The position numbers and the translations under genes are program-made. Under the pieces are notes generated by a model. That model saw only the letters and a program-made list of their open reading frames with translations. It did no database searches and had not been told where the DNA came from. Below, one piece after another: positions 1 to 7,864 of a stretch of 40,694 bases of DNA. Numbering within the stretch: the first letter of the stretch is position 1; every line of letters begins with the position of its first letter. Origin of the DNA: Desulfobacterales bacterium (GTDB taxonomy: Bacteria; Desulfobacterota; Desulfobacteria; Desulfobacterales; JAAELO01); contig JAAELO010000249.1 of assembly GCA_024226555.1 (NCBI GenBank), positions 1 through 40,694 of the forward strand, read 5' to 3'.

Positions 1-161
1 AGGGAATCTCTAATAACTGCTCTTTTGGCGAAATACTACGTTATTTCAAAAAAATGTACTAAAATCGACTCGTTATTTTTTTTCAAGCAGAGTCTTTACA
101 AAACTAAAACTTTTTTGTAAATCTGTATTTCATCCAAAATTCTAATTATTAGAGGTTCCCT
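1..161 (+). repeat. MITE-like element, copy 1 (long form)
   Basis: The element begins AGGGAATCTCTAATAACTGC and ends in TTATTAGAGGTTCCCT, so the outer 15 or so bases are inverted repeats. The interior carries the family core (AAAATCGACTCGTTATTTTT) and the extra 30-bp block with TTTACAAAACTAAAAC that marks the long form. It holds no ORF. The left edge coincides with the window edge, so the left flank cannot be examined. Confidence 0.85.
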
Positions 162-654
162 TGAATTTATACAAATATAAGAAAATATAAAACAATTTTG
201 ATTAAACTCCTAATATAGCAGTACTACTGAACGTACATTATACATGAAGTCTTTTGATAGGCGTGTTTTAGCTTTAATAGAACTACGCTGTTAATATTAT
301 AAATTCTGAATAATCTATCAAAATACTCTAAATAGTGCAAGTGATGGCTTTGAATTAATTTTTTCGATGTGTGTTTTTTATAAATAATTTACATTGAGAC
401 TGATATTTTGATTGATCCCTATTTGTAATTTTCAGAAAGCTATGTCATTAAACCGTTGTAAGATAAGTGCAAAAAGAGAAAAATCATGAGAAGTTACTAT
501 TATTATAAATCTTCTCTTATTTATAATAATGTTGTAAAATGATCAGAAAAAAGGCTTTCAAGGTTACTTTTCTTTCTGCTAATGAAAACAAGTTTTTTTT
601 AAAAAAACAATTTTTTCATTCAATTTTTTGAATTTTAAAAAACTGGAGTAAACA
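162..654. other. gene-free AT-rich interval
   Basis: No ORF with a plausible start and ribosome site was found here. An A+T-only hairpin is present at 499-530 (12-bp perfect arms ATTATTATAAAT and ATTTATAATAAT, 8-base loop). A weaker inverted repeat TTTTGATAG/CTATCAAAA lies near 253-323. The last 60 bases must contain the leader of the binding-protein gene at 655; its ribosome site GGAG is at 644-647. Confidence 0.5.
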
Positions 655-1470
655 ATGAAATACAGATTTTTTTCCCAACCTGTTTTTTTATTCATCCTGG
701 TAACCATTTTTATGTTCGATTCTATGGTCATTGCTGAAAACAGAACCCTGCTTATTGGAATAAACGAACAGGATAATTTTCCATCCATGGGAGCACCAGG
801 AACAGAAAAAAATCTCTATCCTGGAATATTGATAGAAGAGATGCGATTTATTGCAAAAGAAGCAAAGATCAAGGTTAAATATGTGCGGGTGCCCTGGAAG
901 CGATGTCTTGTGATGCTTGCCCGAGGGGAGATGGATGGCTTGATTTGTGGAAGTTATAAAAAAGAGAGAAAAAAATATGGTGTTTTTCCAAGAAAAAGAG
1001 ATGGGAAAATTGATCCTTCAAAACGCTTTTCCGATTCAAGTTATTATCTGTATGTAAAAAAAGATTCCAAACTTAAATGGGATGGAAAAAAATTCAATAA
1101 TTATAATGTTTCTATCGGGGCCGAACTTGGTTTCTCCATCGTTCCTGCACTTAAGGATATTGGTATTGAAGCAGAAGTTGTCTATTCAGTTAGAATAAAT
1201 TTTAAGAAACTTATGTTGGATCGCATTGATGGGGTTGCAGCCCATGAAAGTTCGGGGGACGCAATAATGCTTGGTTATCCGGATGTAAAAAAAATTGACA
1301 TTCCACTAAAGACTAAAGCATATTATTTAATCATGTCCCATCAAATTTATAAATCTGATCCGGGCTTGGTTAATAAGATATGGAAAGCCTGTGCAAAAAT
1401 ACAGGGAAAAATCGTCAAAAAGATTAAAGCAAAATATATAGGGAAGAAAAGCTGGGAGGAGATGCGATAA
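655..1470 (+). CDS. periplasmic solute-binding protein, SBP_bac_3-like (orphan)
   Basis: This 271-aa protein looks like a secreted amino-acid-type binding protein. Residues 1-26 form a Sec signal peptide (basic start, hydrophobic stretch, likely cut after VIA). The mature part has the pattern of the bacterial extracellular solute-binding family 3: an early FPSMG/YPGILIEEM region, then VPWKRCLVMLARGEMDGL, which in this family precedes the first ligand-site loop. GGAG 7 bases before the ATG supports the start. No permease or ATPase gene is adjacent, so it may feed a distant transporter or act as a sensor. Two similar orphans lie at 26243 and 27216. The ligand cannot be predicted; family confidence is high. 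Confidence 0.82.
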   Translation: MKYRFFSQPVFLFILVTIFMFDSMVIAENRTLLIGINEQDNFPSMGAPGTEKNLYPGILIEEMRFIAKEAKIKVKYVRVPWKRCLVMLARGEMDGLICGSYKKERKKYGVFPRKRDGKIDPSKRFSDSSYYLYVKKDSKLKWDGKKFNNYNVSIGAELGFSIVPALKDIGIEAEVVYSVRINFKKLMLDRIDGVAAHESSGDAIMLGYPDVKKIDIPLKTKAYYLIMSHQIYKSDPGLVNKIWKACAKIQGKIVKKIKAKYIGKKSWEEMR

Positions 1471-1486
1471 TAAATAGTATTATTTA

Positions 1487-2371
1487 TTAGAGAGCATCCC
1501 TAATATTTAATTTGCTGACTATATTAATAAACTCTCTTTGAGGTACACTAAGATTTCTATCTAAATAAACAATATTCCAGGTTAAGCTAATACATGTTTT
1601 TGTAATCGGCCTTGCTGCTATCAATTTTTTATCAACCTGAGGCTTTACGGCCCATCTGGGAAAAACACTCAAACCAAATCCAGCTATTACCATTTCTATA
1701 ATTGCCTGTGGTTGGTTGACAATCATAAATCTTCCAGGAGAACTTTTCGTCTGTTGTATTAACTGCTTTCCTCTCTCTGAGTTTAAGATCAGACTTTCAT
1801 TATTAAAATCCTGATAATCTACAAAGGGTTTAGCTGTTAATGGATGATCGCTTGGCATTATACATACCATTTGGTCTTCAAATAGTGGCTGGTAAGTAAG
1901 TCTTGTATCATTTAGAGGGGCCCCGGTAACTATTAAATCATATTTTTCAGATTCAAGTTCGTTTAGAACGTCATCCGAACTTCCAATCTCAAAATCTATA
2001 TTTGGAAAACTGTTTCTGAATTTACCCATAGCATCAGGTAGCCATTTATAGCAGAATACACATTGAGTACCTACCTTAATCTCTCCTGTGTCTCCTGAAA
2101 CCATTTGTGCTATCTCAAGCTCAGTATCTTCAAGTGTTTCTAAAACATTATGAGCAGTAACCAAAACTTTTTTACCAATATTGGTAAGGATCATTTTTTT
2201 TCTGTTTCTCGAAAAAAGTTTCACCTCAAGTTTTTCCTCAATCCCCTTCAATTGTTGGCTAAGGGCTGATTGGGTGATAAAAAGCCTTGATGCTGCTTTC
2301 GTCATATTCCTGGTTTCAGAAATTGTCTTAATCAATTTTAAATGTTTTATTTCAAGATTATGCATTACCAT
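1487..2371 (-). CDS. LysR-family transcriptional regulator, MetR-like
   Basis: A 294-aa LysR-type regulator of ordinary length. Residues about 5-65 are the winged helix-turn-helix (TKAASRLFITQSALSQQLKG) and the rest is the periplasmic-binding-protein-like effector domain. The effector part (CVFCYKWLPDAMGKF, then PLFEDQMVCIMPSDHPL) resembles MetR, the methionine-biosynthesis activator, but no methionine gene is nearby, so I do not name it. Two in-frame ATGs (2371 and 2365) are possible; neither has a strong ribosome site. It is divergent from the AhpD-like gene at 2496, the usual arrangement for a LysR regulator and its target. A sigma-70-like promoter for it is at 2414-2442 and overlaps the shared control region. 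Confidence 0.88.
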   Translation of the reverse strand: MVMHNLEIKHLKLIKTISETRNMTKAASRLFITQSALSQQLKGIEEKLEVKLFSRNRKKMILTNIGKKVLVTAHNVLETLEDTELEIAQMVSGDTGEIKVGTQCVFCYKWLPDAMGKFRNSFPNIDFEIGSSDDVLNELESEKYDLIVTGAPLNDTRLTYQPLFEDQMVCIMPSDHPLTAKPFVDYQDFNNESLILNSERGKQLIQQTKSSPGRFMIVNQPQAIIEMVIAGFGLSVFPRWAVKPQVDKKLIAARPITKTCISLTWNIVYLDRNLSVPQREFINIVSKLNIRDAL

Positions 2372-2413
2372 TAGACCGTCTTATGGATATGATTATTTAA
2401 ATTAATTTTACTT

Positions 2414-2442
2414 ATACTACATTCAATTGTATCTTAAGTCAA
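2414..2442 (-). promoter_or_regulatory. lysR promoter with near-palindrome in the spacer
   Basis: On the minus strand TTGACT (2442-2437) and TAGTAT (2419-2414) are separated by exactly 17 bases. The spacer contains the near-palindrome ATTCAATTGTAT (2421-2432), which fits the T-N11-A style of LysR operators. If the regulator binds there it would repress itself and could act on the divergent gene at 2496. The promoter elements are read directly; the operator role is inferred. Confidence 0.45.
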
Positions 2443-2495
2443 TCTAATAATTATTCAAGGATTTAAGTTTCTTAAACAATAAATGAGGAGAGATT

Positions 2496-3032
2496 ATGGC
2501 TTTAATAGAGACAGTTAAAGTAAATGATGCACAGGGAATTATTAAAGATGGTTACAAAATGTTCATGGAAAATGTTGGTATTGTCCCCAAACCTATGGAG
2601 ATGATGAGTGTCAGTCCGGCACTTTTTGAGATGGGATTAAAAAGGATTGAATACTATTCAAATCATCCAAAGTTAAGCTTTCCTCTGCTTGCCCATATCA
2701 GATATCTGGCAGCTCACAGCCTGGACTATGGTTTTTGTATGGATTTTAATAAAGAGGTATTAAAAAAACTTGGTGTTGAGGAGGATCAGTTTAAAGAGAT
2801 GGAAACTGATCCATCAAAATCAATGTTGGAAAAACATGATAGCGCCATGCTATCGTTTGTTGTTAAATCGATAAAAAGTCCTAACTCTGTAACAGAAGGT
2901 GACATTAAAGCTCTTAAAGATTTAGGATGGGAAGATTTGGATATGGTTGATGCTCTCTCTCAAGGTGTAAGTATGATAGATCATTCTATTATGATGCAGG
3001 TTTTTCAGATGGATCCAAATTGCTTGATTTAA
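2496..3032 (+). CDS. carboxymuconolactone decarboxylase/AhpD-like protein without CxxC
   Basis: A 178-aa soluble, all-helical protein. The segment AHIRYLAAHSLDYGFCMDFN (about residues 67-86) resembles the AhpD-fold signature in which a helix carries Cys-x-x-Cys followed by a His. Here only the second Cys is kept: the first position is not Cys and the downstream His is replaced by Asn. A thiol-peroxidase or disulfide-reductase activity is therefore doubtful, and a structural, binding or decarboxylase-like role is possible. GAGGAG just before the ATG gives a strong ribosome site. It is divergent from the LysR gene and is probably its target. The fold assignment is moderate; the function is unknown. 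Confidence 0.6.
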   Translation: MALIETVKVNDAQGIIKDGYKMFMENVGIVPKPMEMMSVSPALFEMGLKRIEYYSNHPKLSFPLLAHIRYLAAHSLDYGFCMDFNKEVLKKLGVEEDQFKEMETDPSKSMLEKHDSAMLSFVVKSIKSPNSVTEGDIKALKDLGWEDLDMVDALSQGVSMIDHSIMMQVFQMDPNCLI

Positions 3033-3040
3033 AATAAACT

Positions 3041-3092
3041 GGAAGAGAGTTTTAATAAATTTTAGCTATGAATTGTGACAAAACTCTCTTCC
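3041..3092 (+). terminator. 13-bp stem with long loop after the AhpD-like gene
   Basis: GGAAGAGAGTTTT (3041-3053) is perfectly complementary to AAAACTCTCTTCC (3080-3092), with a 26-base loop. It starts 8 bases after the stop codon. There is no U-run after the stem, so intrinsic termination is uncertain. It could instead stabilise the 3' end or attenuate the small gene at 3118. Confidence 0.4.
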
Positions 3093-3117
3093 CGCTTATA
3101 TAAAAGAGATAGGATAA

Positions 3118-3345
3118 ATGAGCACAGATTCCGAGAGTAAGAAAGTAAACACAGGTATTGCTATTTCAATTATAGTTCCAGTTATTATAATGCTGTTTTC
3201 TGGATGGTATTTGATTTTTAAGCTTAAAATAATTGAAGCGCCCAAATTAGTTATTTATTTTCCTGGAGCATATTTATTACCACTCGCAGCTTTTGTAGCA
3301 AGCTTTATAGTCTTAATATTTATGCTATTCAATTTGAAGAAATAA
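3118..3345 (+). CDS. small two-helix membrane protein
   Basis: A 75-aa protein with a polar N-terminus and two clear hydrophobic helices (about residues 12-32 and 45-70, the latter running through YLLPLAAFVASFIVLIFML). A purine-rich GAGATAGGA precedes the ATG. It follows the AhpD-like gene by 85 bases, across the hairpin at 3041-3092, and faces the HD-GYP gene convergently. I recognise no family; the function is unknown. Coding status rests on the ribosome site and the membrane-protein composition. Confidence 0.6.
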   Translation: MSTDSESKKVNTGIAISIIVPVIIMLFSGWYLIFKLKIIEAPKLVIYFPGAYLLPLAAFVASFIVLIFMLFNLKK

Positions 3346-3452
3346 TTTCTGTATTGATGGGGAAAGTATCTTACCTTGTAAGAATTTAAACCAAGGGTAT
3401 TGATAAAAATGTGTGGGTCAATCCACCCCTTAATGTGGGAAGAGGAATTTCT

Positions 3453-4454
3453 TTAAAGAATAACACCTGATTCATTTCTATGGACAACTCTTCTTGTAGG
3501 AGCTTTCTCTTTCTCTTTTTCTGATATACCTATAATGCTGTAAGCAAAATTTTTAAAAATCATGCTATCGAGCCTTCCTTTATCAACATCCTCTTTGATA
3601 AGGGCAAGGGCTTTTAGTGGAGAGATAGAATTTTTATAAGGTCTCCATGATGTCAGAGCCTCAAACATATCGATAATTCCAAGGGCTCTTGATGTTCCAC
3701 TAAGGTCTGCAGCTTTCTTTTTGAAAGGATAACCACTTCCGTCTAACCTTTCATGATGTTCAAGGGCAGCTAATTGAATTTTTTCTTCAAAACCACTTTC
3801 TACAAGTATCTCCAAACCATTTTCAGGGTGTTTTTTTATTAGTTCAAACTCTTCATCTGTTAGTTTTCTAGGAGCACTCAGTATATAGTCCGGCACATGA
3901 AGTTTTCCAACATCATGCATCAGTCCCATCATTGCAAACATTTTAATATCGTTTTCACTGAATTTACAATAGTGAGCATAACCAAGAGAAAAAAGCATTA
4001 CATTGGTAACATGAAGCTGGGTAGAGTAGTCATGGATTGCAATATTAGTAAGTTTTGATACTATCTGTTCATCTAACAGGAATTCCTCAACAATATCTTC
4101 AATGGTATCTTTGATTTCAACAAGAATTTCGCTTCTGGGTTCAGAAAGTGTAACAGAAATAAGATCATTTAAGATCTCTCTGGATTTGTAAATATCTATT
4201 GTGATAGATTCTTTGAACCTAAAGTTAAGATCAATCTGCTCTTTTCGGATCATACTAACTTTATCGTTAAAAGAAACAAAAAGTTTCTCAGGTATTTTCC
4301 CCTGTTTAACTTTACTTTCATCAAAGTCCATATGATTCGCCTTATAAAGGCGAAAAGTTGTCCCTTGTTTGTAATACACATCGAAATCACGGTATCGTCC
4401 CAGATCCTGAGATTTGGCCGAAACTTCATACATTTTTGAATTGAGTTCAGACAT
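3453..4454 (-). CDS. HD-GYP domain protein (probable c-di-GMP phosphodiesterase)
   Basis: A 333-aa cytoplasmic protein. The C-terminal half is an HD-GYP domain with the key residues in place: His148, the HD pair His180-Asp181 in MHDVGK, His209, the pair His233-His234, and DGSGYP ending at residue 243. The family breaks cyclic di-GMP to pGpG or GMP using a di- or tri-metal site. Residues 1-120 are an N-terminal region often seen on stand-alone HD-GYP proteins, with no recognised REC or membrane segment, so what activates it is unknown. The start ATG has only a weak ribosome site. The gene stands alone between a convergent small membrane gene and the HEAT gene. Confidence 0.9.
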   Translation of the reverse strand: MSELNSKMYEVSAKSQDLGRYRDFDVYYKQGTTFRLYKANHMDFDESKVKQGKIPEKLFVSFNDKVSMIRKEQIDLNFRFKESITIDIYKSREILNDLISVTLSEPRSEILVEIKDTIEDIVEEFLLDEQIVSKLTNIAIHDYSTQLHVTNVMLFSLGYAHYCKFSENDIKMFAMMGLMHDVGKLHVPDYILSAPRKLTDEEFELIKKHPENGLEILVESGFEEKIQLAALEHHERLDGSGYPFKKKAADLSGTSRALGIIDMFEALTSWRPYKNSISPLKALALIKEDVDKGRLDSMIFKNFAYSIIGISEKEKEKAPTRRVVHRNESGVIL

Positions 4455-4542
4455 AAAAAATACACTTAAATAATTGCAATTTCTCTCTAAATATCATGAT
4501 TTATTTTATTCGTCTATATATAAATATCGAATTTTTTAAGCA

Positions 4543-4559
4543 GGTTATGGGCTATAACC
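4543..4559 (-). terminator. small hairpin downstream of the HEAT-repeat gene
   Basis: GGTTAT and ATAACC form a 6-bp stem with a 5-base loop about 40 bases past the stop of the HEAT gene. No U-run follows on the minus strand, so a terminator role is only possible. Confidence 0.25.
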
Positions 4560-4599
4560 ACAAGAGTATTGAAAATAAAACGGTTTCATTAAATTTAAT

Positions 4600-5364
4600 T
4601 TATTTTTCATAAAGTTCATTTGATATGAGGTAGTTTTTTATTTCATCTATAGATTTATCAGTTATCTTTGGATGTTTTTTGTGTACAGATATTATCTCTT
4701 TAACTGATTTTTTTACAAGCCACTTGTTGTTCCATGTTTTTAGTTCGGTAACAATTGATTCTATTGCACCTTTTTTATAGCTTATCTGCCCAATTACATG
4801 GATTACAATGTTAACAACACTTTTATGTTTTTCATTTTGGAGAGATCTTAAAACCGGTAAAACATCATTAGGACATTTTTTACCTCTTAATTCTATACCA
4901 TGAACGATTTCTCTTCTAACTGAAGGATTCTCATGATGAACATGTTTCTTAATGAAATCAAGAGTTTGTTCAGGATTTTTTTCACACATAACTTTTAATA
5001 CTGAAGTGGTAGCCTTTTGAACCTTAAAGTGTTTGTCTGCGATCCCTATTTCAAGAAGAGGATAGATCTCTTCAGCATTTGTCCGGCCAATTTGTCCGGC
5101 TGTATAAATAGCTGTTTGTCTTATTTTCTCATCATCACTATGGATCATTGTTTCAAAAGCTTTAGAAAGACTATCTTTCAAACTATCATCTTTAAAAGCA
5201 TCAGCAAGAATACTGCTTGCAACTTTTCGAACCTGATTATCTTTATCTGATGCATATTTTAGTATATCTTTGAACTCATTTGTGTCTAAACCACATATGA
5301 TTTCATTACTAAGATCCTCAATATATTTACATTTTTTCTCTTTTGGAAGCTTGTGAAGTTCCAT
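4600..5364 (-). CDS. HEAT-repeat protein
   Basis: A 254-aa protein made of tandem helical pairs. Repeat-like units with the HEAT pattern of a conserved Asp/Pro then Val-Arg are visible, for example DKDNQVRKVASSILADAF, SDDEKIRQTAIYTAGQIG, DKHFKVQKATTSVLKVM and HENPSVRREIVHGIE, spaced about 35-40 residues. Such solenoids usually bind proteins; some (AlkD-type) bind DNA, but I see no catalytic signature for that. No signal peptide or membrane segment is visible. AGGA five bases before the ATG supports the start. It is transcribed toward the HD-GYP gene with a 145-base gap, so co-transcription is possible. The partner is unknown. Confidence 0.72.
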   Translation of the reverse strand: MELHKLPKEKKCKYIEDLSNEIICGLDTNEFKDILKYASDKDNQVRKVASSILADAFKDDSLKDSLSKAFETMIHSDDEKIRQTAIYTAGQIGRTNAEEIYPLLEIGIADKHFKVQKATTSVLKVMCEKNPEQTLDFIKKHVHHENPSVRREIVHGIELRGKKCPNDVLPVLRSLQNEKHKSVVNIVIHVIGQISYKKGAIESIVTELKTWNNKWLVKKSVKEIISVHKKHPKITDKSIDEIKNYLISNELYEK

Positions 5365-5576
5365 AAAAATCCTGTTATATTTAAATTAAAAAATACTTTG
5401 CCAGCGAATTCAAAAATTTCCCAAATTGATCGAATATCTTAGTTTGAAGAATGAAAAAAATGTGATTCGAAAATTTCAAATTGTGTTAATTATAACTTTA
5501 AATCATATCCATATAATACAGATAATACAACTTAAAAAAAATCATTTTGAAAAGTTGTTCCCATAAATAATATTTC

Positions 5577-5756
5577 TGGGAACCTCTAATAATTGCCTGT
5601 AAAACAAAAAGCTGTATTAAAAGAAATAAAAACAAAACAACGGAGTATTACAAAAAAAACTGTAAGCTTTGTAAAATAAGCTTTTTATAAAAGAGCTCGT
5701 TGTTTTTTTCTAATGCCTTTTATTTCAATCAAAATTTTAATTATTAGAAGTTCCCT
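5577..5756 (+). repeat. MITE-like element, copy 2 (longest, abuts a stop codon)
   Basis: It starts TGGGAACCTCTAATAATTGCC and ends AATTATTAGAAGTTCCCT. At 180 bp it is the longest copy, with additional A+T-rich sequence in the middle including a TAAGCTTTTTATAAAA stretch. Its last base is also the last base of the TAA stop codon of the EamA gene (minus strand, 5756-5758), so the insertion or its excision defines the 3' end of that gene. Confidence 0.8.
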
Positions 5757-6595
5757 TATGCATTTCTTCTGGAAATAATAATTGCAATTAATATAATGAG
5801 ACCACCTGCAACGGTTCTGATATTTGGAATTTCATTCAGAAAAATAAGCGCAAAAACAACTCCATAAACAGGTTCAAGAGATGCTACAATACTGGCGAAT
5901 TGGGCCTTGACTGATCTTAAACTTCTTATATAAAGAAGGTGTGCAATTGCTGTACAAAAGACACCTAAAACAATCAATAAGTATACCTCTCTTACAGTAA
6001 TTGGTGAAAATTCAACAATATGAAATGGTATTAATAGAAGAAAAGCGATGAAATTTTGTGAAAAAGCAAGGTTAATTGGGTCTTTGTTTCTAACATAACT
6101 TCTGCTTAGCAATGATAAAAAAGCAAAGGTAAGTCCCGATATAACGCCATATATTACCCCTTGGGTAACATTGTTATTTAGATCAAAATCAGGAATAACC
6201 AATATCAATCCTAATAGAACGATTATAGATGTATAAATATCAATTTTTCGAATTTTTTCTTTAAAAAACAATGGTTCAAGAAAAGTAACAAAAACCGGGA
6301 AAGTTGAAAAAGACAGAAGACCTATAGCAACTGTGGAAATCTTTATTGCCTGAAAAAATGATACCCAGTGAATCGCAAGTATAACTCCTCCAAGCAATAC
6401 TTTATAATCATTAAAAAGACCCCTAAAAATATTTTTTCTTGTAAAAATTACTATAAGAATAAGTGTTATGGATGCAAAAAAGGTTCTACCCGAAACAATT
6501 ATAAAGGGCGATAGTGAAAGAAATTTTCCAAATAGTCCTGCTAAACCAAATAGCAATACTGCTATATGAAGTTCGATTACGCCCTTTTTATTCAT
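5756..6595 (-). CDS. EamA/DMT-family permease
   Basis: A 279-aa integral membrane protein with about ten hydrophobic helices arranged as two EamA repeats (first half about 5-135, second about 145-275). Typical family features are the early Gly-rich helix, the PVFVTFLEPLFF loop and the ASLEPVYGVVFALIFLNE segment near the C-terminus. The family exports amino acids or other metabolites; the substrate here is unknown. AAAGG six bases before the ATG is a good ribosome site. The stop codon overlaps the end of repeat copy 2, so the native C-terminus may have been altered. The alcohol dehydrogenase gene lies 25 bases upstream on the same strand, so the two are likely co-transcribed. Confidence 0.88.
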   Translation of the reverse strand: MNKKGVIELHIAVLLFGLAGLFGKFLSLSPFIIVSGRTFFASITLILIVIFTRKNIFRGLFNDYKVLLGGVILAIHWVSFFQAIKISTVAIGLLSFSTFPVFVTFLEPLFFKEKIRKIDIYTSIIVLLGLILVIPDFDLNNNVTQGVIYGVISGLTFAFLSLLSRSYVRNKDPINLAFSQNFIAFLLLIPFHIVEFSPITVREVYLLIVLGVFCTAIAHLLYIRSLRSVKAQFASIVASLEPVYGVVFALIFLNEIPNIRTVAGGLIILIAIIISRRNA

Positions 6596-6620
6596 TTACA
6601 ACCTTTTGAAGAAAACAGAT

Positions 6621-7769
6621 CTATTTTGCGAATTGTAAAATTTCAGAGATAGCTTCAGCTGAATACTCTTTGTCTATTCCCCATTTTAATGCCTGTTTAT
6701 GTGATTTTAAAGTGATATCCGGTAGGGTTTCATCAGTTATACCAGCATCTATCAACCTTACCGGGCTTTCAATTGAACGAAACCAGTCCTCAAGTGACTT
6801 AATACCATCATCTATTGTGTCTTTTCCAAAAATCTCTTTGGCAAACCTTTTAAACTGATCCTCATTTTTTGATTTATACCATTTCATCCAAGCAGGTATA
6901 ACAATTGAAAGACCAGCACCATGTGCTATATCTGAAATAGCACTGATCCCATGCTCTACCATATGGTTAGGAAATGATATTCCATCCATACCAGTTTTAG
7001 CAGATCCGTTAAGAGCTAGGGTCGCTGACCACATAAATTCAGCTCTAGCATCATAATCTTCAGGATTTATTAATATAATTTCTGTAGTTTTAATTACAGT
7101 TTTAATGATACTTTCGATATACATATTCATAAGGTCAGGGCCACTTGTCCTTGTCAAATACCCTTCAAGAACATGAGCAATAATATCAACAGCACCATAT
7201 GCCGTATAATCTTTTGGAACAGTAAAAGTTAGCTCAGGATTTAGAATAGATACTTTAGGGTATAAAAGAGGCGAACCATTTCCAAGTTTTTCACTTGTTT
7301 CCTCATTGGTTAAAACAAAACCTGAATTCATTTCACTTGCTGTAGCTGCAAGAGTTACGATGTTGTATATAGGAAATGCGTCATTTATTTCAGCTTTTTG
7401 TGTGTAGAAATCCCAAACATTGCAATTGCATTTAGAAGCAGCAGAAATACCTTTGACAGAATCCATTACAGAACCACCGCCAACACCAAGAATTGCATCT
7501 ACATCTTCATTTCTTGCAAGTTCTGCCGCTTTATCCACGTCAGAAACCCTTGGGTTTGATTTAATCCCACTATATTCGGCAAATGCGATACCAGATTCTT
7601 TTAATGATTTTGTGACTTTTTTATATAATCCATTTTTTTTTATAGAGTGTGATCCATAGACCATTAAAACTTTTTTTATGCCATCATTTTTTAATACTTC
7701 TCCTATGGTTTCCTCTTTCCCACGACCAAAAATTATTCTGGTTGGAACACAAAATTCGAAATTCTGCAT
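6621..7769 (-). CDS. iron-containing alcohol dehydrogenase (YqhD/butanol dehydrogenase type)
   Basis: An NAD(P)H-dependent, metal-containing alcohol/aldehyde dehydrogenase of about 382 aa, the usual length for the family. The nucleotide-binding GVGGGSVMDSVK is present, and the four metal ligands fall where the YqhD/BdhA family has them: Asp195 and His199 (VDIIAHVLE), His269 (FPNHMVEH) and His283 (DIAHGAG). I place the start at the ATG ending at 7769 because AAAGGTG lies 6 bases before it; an upstream in-frame GTG (7778) overlaps this ribosome site and is less likely. The likely role is reducing fermentation or detoxification aldehydes. It is followed closely by the EamA permease. Confidence 0.92.
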   Translation of the reverse strand: MQNFEFCVPTRIIFGRGKEETIGEVLKNDGIKKVLMVYGSHSIKKNGLYKKVTKSLKESGIAFAEYSGIKSNPRVSDVDKAAELARNEDVDAILGVGGGSVMDSVKGISAASKCNCNVWDFYTQKAEINDAFPIYNIVTLAATASEMNSGFVLTNEETSEKLGNGSPLLYPKVSILNPELTFTVPKDYTAYGAVDIIAHVLEGYLTRTSGPDLMNMYIESIIKTVIKTTEIILINPEDYDARAEFMWSATLALNGSAKTGMDGISFPNHMVEHGISAISDIAHGAGLSIVIPAWMKWYKSKNEDQFKRFAKEIFGKDTIDDGIKSLEDWFRSIESPVRLIDAGITDETLPDITLKSHKQALKWGIDKEYSAEAISEILQFAK

Positions 7770-7864
7770 ATTTGGCACCTTTGTTTTTACATTATTTTTT
7801 AAAGTATTAATACAAAGATTTAACGATAGGTTATGTAAAAAAATGCGTCAAGCTTACAATATGT

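Noticed and set aside
499-530. A+T-only hairpin upstream of the first gene as an RNA element
   Set aside because: Only A and T in both arms; such pairs are expected by chance in this sequence and no conserved RNA motif is visible.
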